DNA from: Bacteroidales bacterium | GTDB lineage: Bacteria; Bacteroidota; Bacteroidia; Bacteroidales; 4484-276 | DNA: 5,663 nt | Direction: 5' to 3' | Assembly: GCA_018400545.1 (NCBI GenBank) | Contig: JAGYLT010000165.1 | Span: forward strand, 1-5,663 | In this document: positions 1 through 5,663 of the stretch, piece by piece | Position numbering within the stretch: the first letter of the stretch is position 1 | Layout: the number at the start of each line of letters is the position of its first letter | Made by a program: the position numbers and the translations under genes | Notes under the pieces: model-generated | The model's input: the letters and a program-made list of their open reading frames with translations, nothing else | What the model was told of the DNA's origin: nothing | Database searches by the model: none

Positions 1-582
1 GGTGCCCGAGCCTTTGTCTTTGGTAAGCCCGGTTTGTTTGAGGTATTCCAAACTATAGCCGTGGCGCAGCGCATGGTCGGTAAAGGCTGAGCTTTGATCG
101 ATGGCATAACCCAGCCCGAATTTTTTGATGATTTCCTCCCTGAACCCACGCTCTTTAAAATAACTCAGCCCAATGGCTTTGCCCTGATCGGTGTTGAACA
201 GGTTGTGCGCAAAATGCTTTGCCGCAAACTCGGTGAGGATCATCAGGCTTTCTTCCTCTTTTTCAGCCTCAACCTGTTCGGCGGTCTTTTCCTCCTCCTG
301 CACCTCAATGTTGTACTTTTTGGCCAGGTATTTCAGGGCTTCGGGGTATGAGAGTTTTTCGTGCTCCATCAGGAAATTCACGGCATCGCCACCTTTGCCG
401 CAGCCGAAACATTTAAAAATACCAAGCCGCGGTGTAACCGTAAATGAAGGCGTTTTTTCGTTGTGGAAGGGGCACAGTCCAAGGTAACGGTTGCCCCGCT
501 TTTTCAGCGAAACAAATTCACCCACCACGTCCTCTACTCTTGCGGCGTCCAGGATTTCTGATATGGTATTTTTATCGATCAA
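1..582 (-). CDS. dnaG: DNA primase DnaG, N-terminal part (cut by window edge)
   Basis: DnaG synthesises the short RNA primers used by DNA polymerase III at the replication fork. The minus strand reads open for 194 codons and leaves the window at its left edge, so only about the first third of a normal primase (roughly 600-700 residues) is present. Residues 1-100 form the CHC2 zinc-binding domain, with the metal ligands Cys37 and His40 (in LCPFHNEKTPSF) and Cys58 and Cys61 (in KCFGCGKGGDAV). A glutamate- and lysine-rich linker follows (about 92-111), then the start of the catalytic-core N-terminal region (FKERGF, FGLGYA). The Toprim catalytic part lies outside the window. The start is a TTG at 580-582, giving MIDKNTISEIL, which matches where family members usually begin. 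There is no in-frame ATG between it and the upstream stop. A TAnnTTTG promoter lies 21 bp upstream. The gene is transcribed divergently from the peptidase gene. Identification is very secure; the TTG start is likely. Confidence 0.96.
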   Translation of the reverse strand, partial: MIDKNTISEILDAARVEDVVGEFVSLKKRGNRYLGLCPFHNEKTPSFTVTPRLGIFKCFGCGKGGDAVNFLMEHEKLSYPEALKYLAKKYNIEVQEEEKTAEQVEAEKEEESLMILTEFAAKHFAHNLFNTDQGKAIGLSYFKERGFREEIIKKFGLGYAIDQSSAFTDHALRHGYSLEYLKQTGLTKDKGSGT

Positions 583-603
583 TGCAGGTTGGTTTGATGC
601 AGG

Positions 604-611
604 CAAAAGTA
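604..611 (-). promoter_or_regulatory. dnaG promoter, -7 box TACTTTTG
   Basis: Read on the minus strand, this octamer is an exact match to the Bacteroidota sigma-ABfrA -7 consensus TAnnTTTG. It lies 21 bp upstream of the proposed TTG start of dnaG, which predicts a very short leader of about 10-20 nt and supports that start. No TTG or TTTG -33 element was found at the usual 17-23 bp spacing; the nearest upstream TTG is only 7 bp away. The call therefore rests on the -7 box and its position. Confidence 0.55.
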
Positions 612-663
612 GAAAAATCAACTACGGGTGAGTGCAGGATGTTGAAAACGTTTTTAGTTAACA

Positions 664-722
664 ATGTCATCCCTAAGCGCAGCGGTTTAACCAATTACAT
701 TTTACAGTTTTATGGATGACAT
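664..722. repeat. Inverted repeat, 9-bp arms with 41-bp spacer
   Basis: ATGTCATCC at 664-672 is perfectly complementary to GGATGACAT at 714-722. The arm spacing is long for a terminator and no T-run follows directly. The left arm continues as CTAAGCGCAGCGG, which resembles the GTCATCC-type dispersed intergenic repeats I associate with Bacteroidota genomes. It could be a degraded repeat copy, an operator, or chance. Confidence 0.4.
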
Positions 723-859
723 CGCAAAGCAGCGCTTTTTTGTGATAACCTCTTTTTTTTGATCGATTCTAAATAGCAAAGTCGGCGTGTTAATCAGGGT
801 TTTTGAATTCCACTACTGACAGGTCTTTCAGAGAGGCACAGGTTGTGTCCGCTTTACGG

Positions 860-893
860 TTGTTAATTTTTCTTAATAACTTTATTACATTTG
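860..893 (+). promoter_or_regulatory. Promoter of the tandem C1A peptidase gene
   Basis: TTG at 860-862 and TACATTTG at 886-893 are separated by 23 bp. This fits the Bacteroidota promoter pattern TTG-N17-23-TAnnTTTG, at the upper limit of spacing. Transcription would begin near 898-901 and give a leader of about 42 nt before the ATG at 942. The -7 box covers the upstream in-frame TTG at 891-893, so that TTG cannot be the start codon on this transcript. Confidence 0.6.
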
Positions 894-941
894 TTGCATG
901 ATCTTGAATTCAAAAACTTTATTCATCAATATCTTAAACAA

Positions 942-998
942 ATGAAAAAACTCTATTTAACTACTTTGCTCGCAATTATTGCATTGGCAATTTTTGCA
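942..998 (+). other. Sec signal peptide (residues 1-19)
   Basis: Two lysines (MKK) are followed by a hydrophobic core ([13 protein letters not shown]) and a probable signal peptidase I site after Ala19, leaving Gln20 as the mature N-terminus. There is no lipobox cysteine, so this is not a lipoprotein. The peptidase fold begins at once (LPETFDLRD from residue 21), so there is no room for an N-terminal inhibitory prodomain. Confidence 0.85.
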
Positions 999-3900
999 CA
1001 ACTCCCCGAAACTTTCGATCTCAGGGATTTTAACGGAACCAATTACGTAACTTCCGTAAAAAGCCAGCAAGGCGGAACCTGCTGGACGCACGGCGCCATG
1101 GCTGCCATGGAAGGCAACCTGCTTATGACCGGCGCCTGGGCCGACGCCGGTGAAACGGGTGAGCCCGCACTTGCCGAATATCACCTGGACTGGTGGAATG
1201 GCTTTAACCAACACAACAACGACGACATCGACCCTCCTTCAGGCAGTGGCCTGGAAGTGCACATGGGTGGTGATTATCGCGTTACTTCTGCTTACCTTTC
1301 AAGAAACGAAGGTGCCGTGCGCGACATCGACGGGCAGTCCTATAACTCGCCTCCGCTGCGCTACAGCGATGATTATCATTATTATTATGCCCGCCACATC
1401 GAATGGTACACTATGGATGAAAACCTCAACGGCATCGATTTGATCAAGGAGAAAATCATGGAATACGGTGTGTTGGGTACCTGCATGTGCTACGATGGGG
1501 CATTCATTTCAAACTACATCCATTATCAGCCGCCCTCAAGCACGATCGACCCCAATCATGCCGTAGCCATCATCGGCTGGGATGACAACAAAGTAACCCA
1601 GGCACCAGAACCAGGTGCATGGCTGGTGAAAAATTCATGGGGCGATTGGTGGGGTAACGATGGATATTTCTGGATTTCGTATTATGACAAGCATGCCTGT
1701 CGCGAACCTGAAATGGGAGCTATCTCTTTCCAGGATGTTGAGCCCCTGCAGTACGAAAATACCTACTATCACGATTATCACGGCTGGCGCGACACGAAGG
1801 AAGACCTGACGGAAGCTTTCAATGCATATACTGCTAATGGAACTGAAATGCTAAAGGCGGTGAGCTTTTTTACCGCTGTGCACAATGTGGATTACACCAT
1901 CGAAATTTATAACGATTTCTCCGGTGGAAACTTGCAGAACATGATGGCCAGCCAGTCGGGAACCATTGACTATTCAGGATTCCACACCATCGATCTGACT
2001 ACACCGGTAAATCTCGCTGATGGAGATGATTTTTATATTTATCTGAATCTGTCCGAAGGCGGCCATCCTTACGATCGTACCTCTGAAGTGCCTGTGCTGC
2101 TTGGCGCAGATTACAGGGTTTTGGTTGAATCATCAGCCAACCCGGGAGAAAGTTTTTACAAAGAGGACGGCAAATGGCTTGATTTTTACGAATATGATGA
2201 TCCTTCAGGATATCAAAATACTGGTAATTTCTGCATCAAGGCGCTTACCGTTGAAGGTCAGTTTACCATTCCTTCATCTTATGACCTGCGCGATGTAAAT
2301 GGCGAAAACCTTGTTACTTCCGTCAAAAACCAACAGGGAGGAACCTGCTGGACCCACGGCTCGCTGGCATCCATGGAAGGAAATATGCTGATAACCGGCA
2401 ACTGGGCCGCTGCCGGCGAAACCGGCGAACCGGCTTTGGCCGAATACCACCTCGACTGGTGGAACGGGTTTAACGACCACTTTAACGAAGATTTGGATCC
2501 GCCGTCAGGGAGCGGACTGGAAGTGCACCAGGGTGGCGATTACCGGGTGACCACAGCATATCATTCCAGGGGTGAAGGCTCTACCCGCGAAGTGGATGGA
2601 AACACCTACAGCTCACCACCAGCAAGGGATGATGACTCATACCACAAATATTATCCGCGCCATGTGGAATGGTACAACACCGGCGAAGACCTCAGCAATA
2701 TCGACGAGGTGAAAATGAAGGTGATGGAATATGGCGTGATGGCAACTTGCATGTGTTACAGCGGATCATATATTTCAAACTACGTTCACTATCAGCCGCC
2801 ATCAACCAGCGATCTGCCAAACCACTCGATTGCAATCGTTGGCTGGGATGATGAAAAATCAACACAGGCTCCCGAAGACGGCGCATGGCTTTGTAAAAAC
2901 AGCTGGGGCGCAAGCTGGGGCCTCGACGGATATTTCTGGATTTCTTACTATGACAAGTGGGCTGGTAAAGAGCCGCAAATGGGAGCGGTGTCATTTATCG
3001 ATGTCGAACTGATGGAATATACCAAAATTTACTATCACGACTACCATGGATGGCGCGACCAGTTGGAGACTGCCGATGAAGCCTTCAATGCATTCACTGC
3101 CGAATCGAACGATGTGATTTCAGCCGTGAATTTTTTCACCGCTGCAGATGATGTAACTTTTACAGTTACGATTTATGATGATTTCACGAATGGCGAATTG
3201 CAAAATGTACTGGCTGAGGAAACCGGCTTTTTTGCCCATCAGGGACTACATACCGTTGACCTCTCCACTCCGTTGGAAATAACTACAGGAGAGGATTTTT
3301 ACGTTTACCTCAGCCTGTCAGACGGCGGCATTCCTTACGACCGTACCTCGGATGTGCCGGTACTTTTGGGTGGCGGATCAAAAACAATTGTGGAATCAAC
3401 GGCAAGTGAAGGTGAAAGCTATTACAAAATGGGTGGCGACTGGTTGGATTTTTACGATTATGACGATCCTTCCGGATTTCAAAACACGGGTAATTTCTGC
3501 ATCAAGGCGCTGGCGCAAACAGCCTATGCCATGAACATGGGCAGCATCGAAATTGAAGACCCGTCCGGGAATAACAACGGACGACTCGATCCCGGTGAAA
3601 CGGCTACAGTGATAGTAACCCTTAAGAATTCCGGATTATATGATGCCACCGATATTTTGGCTGAATATGCTACCAACGATCCCTACATCACTGTAAATTC
3701 AACAGCCCTGGATTTTGGAACAATTGCCCCCGGCGAAGAAGCCACCGGCAACATCAATATTACCGTGGATGCCGAAACTCCCGAAGGCTACTCCATTTTT
3801 GGCATGCTTGAAGTTTCATGCAGCTCCAACGGCAATGATTTCGATTACAGCTTCAACCTGAACCTCGCCGTAGGCATTCAGGTAGAAGATTTTGAATCGG

Positions 3901-5432
3901 GCGATCTCACAAGCTATGACTGGGAAACTTCCGGAGATGCTGACTGGTCGGTTGTTTCCAATGAGTCGCATGAAGGAACCTACTCCGCAAAATCAGGACC
4001 AATTGGTGACCAATCCGAAAGCAGGCTGGAGATTACACTGGATGTGACAGCCGACGGGGAGATTTCTTTCTGGTACAAAGTTTCCTCTGAAGCTACCTAC
4101 GATTTCCTGCAGTTCTTCATCGATGGCAGCCTCCAGGATGAATGGTCAGGGGAGGTTGATTGGACCGAGGTTTCATATGCAGTAACCGAGGGCGAACACA
4201 CCTTTAGCTGGGTTTACGATAAGGACTATTCAGTTTCCAATGGCGACGACTGCGGTTGGATCGATTATGTAATATTCCCGCCGATGAGTGGACAAATGCC
4301 TCCGCTTACGCAGCAAAGTATGGAATTGCCGGAAGGCTGGAGTGGTGTTTCCAGTTACCTGCTTCCCGAAGATGCCAACATCGAACATATTTTCGAGGGC
4401 ATCGAAGACGAACTGATTATCGTTCAGGACATGGAAGGAGCCTACTGGCCGTCAGCGGGCATGAATACCATCGGCATGTGGAATACGAATGATGGTTATA
4501 AAATCAAATTGTCGGAATCAGCGACCGTTGATTTTGCAGGTTACGACATGGTGAACCATACCCTGGATCTTACCGAAGGCTGGAATTTAATACCAGTAAT
4601 TTGTGATGGTGATGTGGTTTGTACAGAACTATTCGATGGCCTTGGAAGTGAGTTTACCATCGTGAAAGAAGTGGCCGGAACTTCGGTTTACTGGCCGGGT
4701 GAAGATGTGATGACACTGGAACACATGAACTCCGGAAAATCCTATATGGTTCATATGCAGACCGATGCTTCTGTAACATTCCCGGAAAATGGTGTAACAG
4801 CAGATCCTTCAGGTAGCAAGGATGCGATGATGACCGGTAATTCGCATGTGATTTCCATTCCAGCTGAGGCGATCGCCATAAGCAATAATCCGCCATTCGA
4901 GGTGGGTGACGTAATCATTGCAGGTATAGACTATGAAGAAGAGTATGCAAGTGTTGAGATCACCGATCTGGAGAGCAATTATGCGTTGGTTGTTTTTGGA
5001 AACGACTCGACCACCTCGGTCAAGGACGGCTACAATAATGGTGAGGAGATGGATTTATGGGTTTACAGGCCTTCCAATGGATATTACTATGGGACTGTGG
5101 TTGGCTATAACGAAAGTTTCCCCAACGGAAATATCTATCAAAATGAAGGCATCTCAAAAATTGATATGATTAATATTTATACGGGTATCGAAGAAACCCC
5201 GGAAGAAACGGTTCAACTTTTCCCCAATCCGGCCACCAACAAGGTGAGCATATCAGGAATTGGACAGCAGCCTGTGGATGTGGAAATATTTGACATCAAA
5301 GGCCAGCCGGTGATGAATATCATGGACTTTAAAAAACAGGAAATCAACCTGAAAGGTTTGCCTGAAGGTGTTTATTTCGTGAGGTTGCAAAATGATGAAA
5401 TAAATGTAACGCGCAAATTGGTGATCAGGTAA
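942..5432 (+). CDS. Secreted two-headed papain-like (C1A) cysteine peptidase with T9SS signal
   Basis: This 1496-residue protein is probably exported by Sec and then T9SS, and would cut or bind proteins outside the cell. Domains in order: signal peptide 1-19; C1A peptidase 1 at 21-270 (Cys47, His206, Asn231) with a lectin-like beta domain 271-435; C1A peptidase 2 at 443-692 (Cys469, His628, Asn653) with lectin-like domain 693-857; Ig-like or CARDB-like domain 869-978; jelly-roll or cleaved-adhesin-like domain 979-1114; two GW modules 1127-1200 and 1207-1282; a beta module about 1285-1413; T9SS type A sorting domain about 1418-1496. The ATG at 942 was chosen because it begins a clean signal peptide ([19 protein letters not shown]). 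An upstream in-frame TTG at 891 adds a charged 17-residue stretch and lies inside the promoter. The leader is A-rich with no Shine-Dalgarno. No propeptide is visible. The substrate is unknown and activity is inferred from conserved residues. The gene is monocistronic, with its own promoter and terminator. Confidence 0.93.
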   Translation: MKKLYLTTLLAIIALAIFAQLPETFDLRDFNGTNYVTSVKSQQGGTCWTHGAMAAMEGNLLMTGAWADAGETGEPALAEYHLDWWNGFNQHNNDDIDPPSGSGLEVHMGGDYRVTSAYLSRNEGAVRDIDGQSYNSPPLRYSDDYHYYYARHIEWYTMDENLNGIDLIKEKIMEYGVLGTCMCYDGAFISNYIHYQPPSSTIDPNHAVAIIGWDDNKVTQAPEPGAWLVKNSWGDWWGNDGYFWISYYDKHACREPEMGAISFQDVEPLQYENTYYHDYHGWRDTKEDLTEAFNAYTANGTEMLKAVSFFTAVHNVDYTIEIYNDFSGGNLQNMMASQSGTIDYSGFHTIDLTTPVNLADGDDFYIYLNLSEGGHPYDRTSEVPVLLGADYRVLVESSANPGESFYKEDGKWLDFYEYDDPSGYQNTGNFCIKALTVEGQFTIPSSYDLRDVNGENLVTSVKNQQGGTCWTHGSLASMEGNMLITGNWAAAGETGEPALAEYHLDWWNGFNDHFNEDLDPPSGSGLEVHQGGDYRVTTAYHSRGEGSTREVDGNTYSSPPARDDDSYHKYYPRHVEWYNTGEDLSNIDEVKMKVMEYGVMATCMCYSGSYISNYVHYQPPSTSDLPNHSIAIVGWDDEKSTQAPEDGAWLCKNSWGASWGLDGYFWISYYDKWAGKEPQMGAVSFIDVELMEYTKIYYHDYHGWRDQLETADEAFNAFTAESNDVISAVNFFTAADDVTFTVTIYDDFTNGELQNVLAEETGFFAHQGLHTVDLSTPLEITTGEDFYVYLSLSDGGIPYDRTSDVPVLLGGGSKTIVESTASEGESYYKMGGDWLDFYDYDDPSGFQNTGNFCIKALAQTAYAMNMGSIEIEDPSGNNNGRLDPGETATVIVTLKNSGLYDATDILAEYATNDPYITVNSTALDFGTIAPGEEATGNINITVDAETPEGYSIFGMLEVSCSSNGNDFDYSFNLNLAVGIQVEDFESGDLTSYDWETSGDADWSVVSNESHEGTYSAKSGPIGDQSESRLEITLDVTADGEISFWYKVSSEATYDFLQFFIDGSLQDEWSGEVDWTEVSYAVTEGEHTFSWVYDKDYSVSNGDDCGWIDYVIFPPMSGQMPPLTQQSMELPEGWSGVSSYLLPEDANIEHIFEGIEDELIIVQDMEGAYWPSAGMNTIGMWNTNDGYKIKLSESATVDFAGYDMVNHTLDLTEGWNLIPVICDGDVVCTELFDGLGSEFTIVKEVAGTSVYWPGEDVMTLEHMNSGKSYMVHMQTDASVTFPENGVTADPSGSKDAMMTGNSHVISIPAEAIAISNNPPFEVGDVIIAGIDYEEEYASVEITDLESNYALVVFGNDSTTSVKDGYNNGEEMDLWVYRPSNGYYYGTVVGYNESFPNGNIYQNEGISKIDMINIYTGIEETPEETVQLFPNPATNKVSISGIGQQPVDVEIFDIKGQPVMNIMDFKKQEINLKGLPEGVYFVRLQNDEINVTRKLVIR
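1002..2246 (+). repeat. Tandem module copy 1: C1A peptidase plus lectin-like domain
   Basis: Residues 21-435. The peptidase part begins DLRD and has the nucleophile motif [10 protein letters not shown] (Cys47), the histidine motif [11 protein letters not shown] (His206) and the asparagine motif [12 protein letters not shown] (Asn231). From about residue 271 ([10 protein letters not shown]) a beta-rich domain follows, with AVSFFTA and VPVLLG segments as in the lectin-like domain often fused to bacterial C1A peptidases, ending GNFCIKAL. Hand alignment to copy 2 gives 272 identities over 415 residues with no gaps. Confidence 0.9.
2268..3512 (+). repeat. Tandem module copy 2: C1A peptidase plus lectin-like domain
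   Basis: Residues 443-857, displaced exactly 422 residues from copy 1 at both its beginning and its end. The catalytic set is also complete: [10 protein letters not shown] (Cys469), [11 protein letters not shown] (His628) and [12 protein letters not shown] (Asn653). A seven-residue linker (TVEGQFT) joins the copies. Cysteine content differs: copy 2 has Cys651 where copy 1 has Val229, and Gly675 where copy 1 has Cys253. Both copies keep a CMCY motif (Cys181/183 and Cys603/605). Confidence 0.9.
4320..4787 (+). repeat. Two tandem GW-type modules (coding repeat)
   Basis: Residues 1127-1200 and 1207-1282 are two divergent copies of one module of about 75-80 residues. Each has an EGW start (Trp1133, Trp1214), a central segment with IIV or TIV, a YWP motif (AYWPSAG and VYWPGED), a Gly-Tyr or Ser-Tyr strand (GYKIKL, SYMVHM), and a terminal V-x-F strand (TVDFAG, SVTFPE). 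The two tryptophans are 81 residues apart. I know this kind of module from Bacteroidota surface proteins but not its function; carbohydrate or surface binding, or spacing, is a guess. Confidence 0.65.
5193..5432 (+). other. T9SS type A C-terminal sorting domain
   Basis: Residues about 1418-1496 carry the standard signature: [12 protein letters not shown] near the start, [11 protein letters not shown] in the middle, then [15 protein letters not shown] and the closing basic strand TRKLVIR. This domain directs the protein through the outer-membrane type IX translocon. It is normally cleaved by the PorU sortase, with attachment to anionic LPS or release. The machinery genes are not in the window. 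Confidence 0.93.
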
Positions 5433-5455
5433 AAACTTCACCAATCGAAAATCTT

Positions 5456-5489
5456 AACCCCGGTATGCATGCCCATGCCGGGGTTTTTT
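5456..5489 (+). terminator. Rho-independent terminator of the peptidase gene
   Basis: The left arm AACCCCGGTATG (5456-5467) pairs with CATGCCGGGGTT (5474-5485) in a 12-bp stem containing one U-G wobble and closed by a 6-nt loop. The T-run extends from 5484 to 5489. It begins 23 bp after the TAA stop, which fits a monocistronic transcript. Confidence 0.9.
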
Positions 5490-5603
5490 ATGTTCGTATG
5501 TCAGATGTGAAAATTGTATTTTCAGTATCAGATATCCTGACCTGATGTTGGATTTCAATTAGTTATAAAAGCCGGTTCGTAAATTGTAGTGTCGTGATTT
5601 TAT

Positions 5604-5657
5604 AGATTTCTCCTTCCAAAACTCCACTTCGCTACGTTTTTCCAGTCGAAATGACAA
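5604..5657 (-). repeat. Probable dispersed intergenic repeat (REP-like)
   Basis: On the minus strand this begins TTGTCATTTCGACTGG, passes through GTAGCGAAGTGGAG, and ends GGAGAAATCT. I recognise this layout as a non-coding repeat scattered between genes in many Bacteroidota, though this is from memory only. Nested inverted repeats are visible: ATTTC (5606-5610) with GAAAT (5648-5652), and AAAAC (5618-5622) with GTTTT (5636-5640). The rest of the tail (5490-5603) shows nothing I can name. Confidence 0.5.
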
Positions 5658-5663
5658 CTTTAA

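Larger units (their letters stand above)
583..941. other. Divergent intergenic region
   Basis: This 359-bp AT-rich stretch separates the divergent dnaG and peptidase starts. It holds the dnaG -7 box (604-611, minus), a 9-bp inverted repeat (664-672 and 714-722), a weak hairpin with a T-run (726-741), an eight-T run (753-760), and the peptidase promoter (860-893, plus). I found no convincing coding region, tRNA or recognisable riboswitch here. Short open frames overlapping its left part are opposite-strand shadows of dnaG. Confidence 0.75.

Noticed and set aside
94..719. Short plus-strand open frames opposite dnaG
   Set aside because: They are antisense to a clearly recognisable primase or run into the intergenic region, and they encode nothing family-like.
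726..741. Hairpin AAAGC-AGC-GCTTT with T-run as a terminator
   Set aside because: The stem is only 5 bp with a 3-nt loop, and no plus-strand gene precedes it.
891..941. N-terminal extension of the peptidase from the in-frame TTG at 891
   Set aside because: It overlaps the -7 promoter box and puts 17 largely polar residues before a good signal peptide.
1002..3512. Assembly duplication or CRISPR-like direct repeats
   Set aside because: The two units are well diverged at synonymous sites and remain in frame, so this is a genuine ancient coding duplication. There is no short-repeat and spacer pattern.
957..5444. Short open frames on either strand inside the peptidase gene (for example minus 2274-2480 and plus 4256-4492)
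   Set aside because: All lie within the long frame that carries continuous domain homology. Those at matching places in the two modules arise from the duplicated sequence.
1..5663. A new defence or mobile system
   Set aside because: Only a housekeeping primase fragment and a secreted peptidase are present; no nuclease, toxin, transposase, integrase or att-like structure could be supported.

Overview
The window looks like chromosomal DNA from a member of the Bacteroidota, probably Bacteroidales-like. Four signs support this. The DnaG primase N-terminus has the Bacteroidota style. The large secreted protein ends in a type IX secretion system (T9SS) sorting domain. Two promoters of the Bacteroidota type (TAnnTTTG) can be seen. 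Neither gene has a Shine-Dalgarno sequence. The genus cannot be named from this sequence alone.

Layout. Positions 1-582 on the minus strand hold the first 194 codons of dnaG, which runs off the left edge. A 359-bp AT-rich divergent intergenic region (583-941) carries one outward promoter for each gene and an inverted repeat. Positions 942-5432 on the plus strand encode one 1496-residue exported protein, followed 23 bp later by a strong intrinsic terminator (5456-5489). The remaining 174 bp are non-coding and end in what looks like a dispersed intergenic repeat (5604-5657).

The main object is the large protein. It has a signal peptide, then two complete and colinear copies of a 415-residue papain-like (C1A) peptidase plus lectin-like module. 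The repeat period is 422 residues, there is no net indel, and about 65% of residues are identical. Both copies keep the Cys-His-Asn catalytic residues. These are followed by an Ig-like or CARDB-like domain, a jelly-roll or cleaved-adhesin-like domain, two tandem Gly-Trp (GW) modules, a further Bacteroidota-type beta module, and the T9SS C-terminal signal. It should be exported through Sec and T9SS and either anchored to the cell surface or released. There it would act as a two-headed cysteine peptidase, or possibly as a peptidase-derived adhesin.

The two genes are divergent, separately promoted and functionally unrelated (replication versus secreted proteolysis), so no operon is suggested. 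I saw no tRNA, rRNA, CRISPR array, insertion sequence or phage gene.
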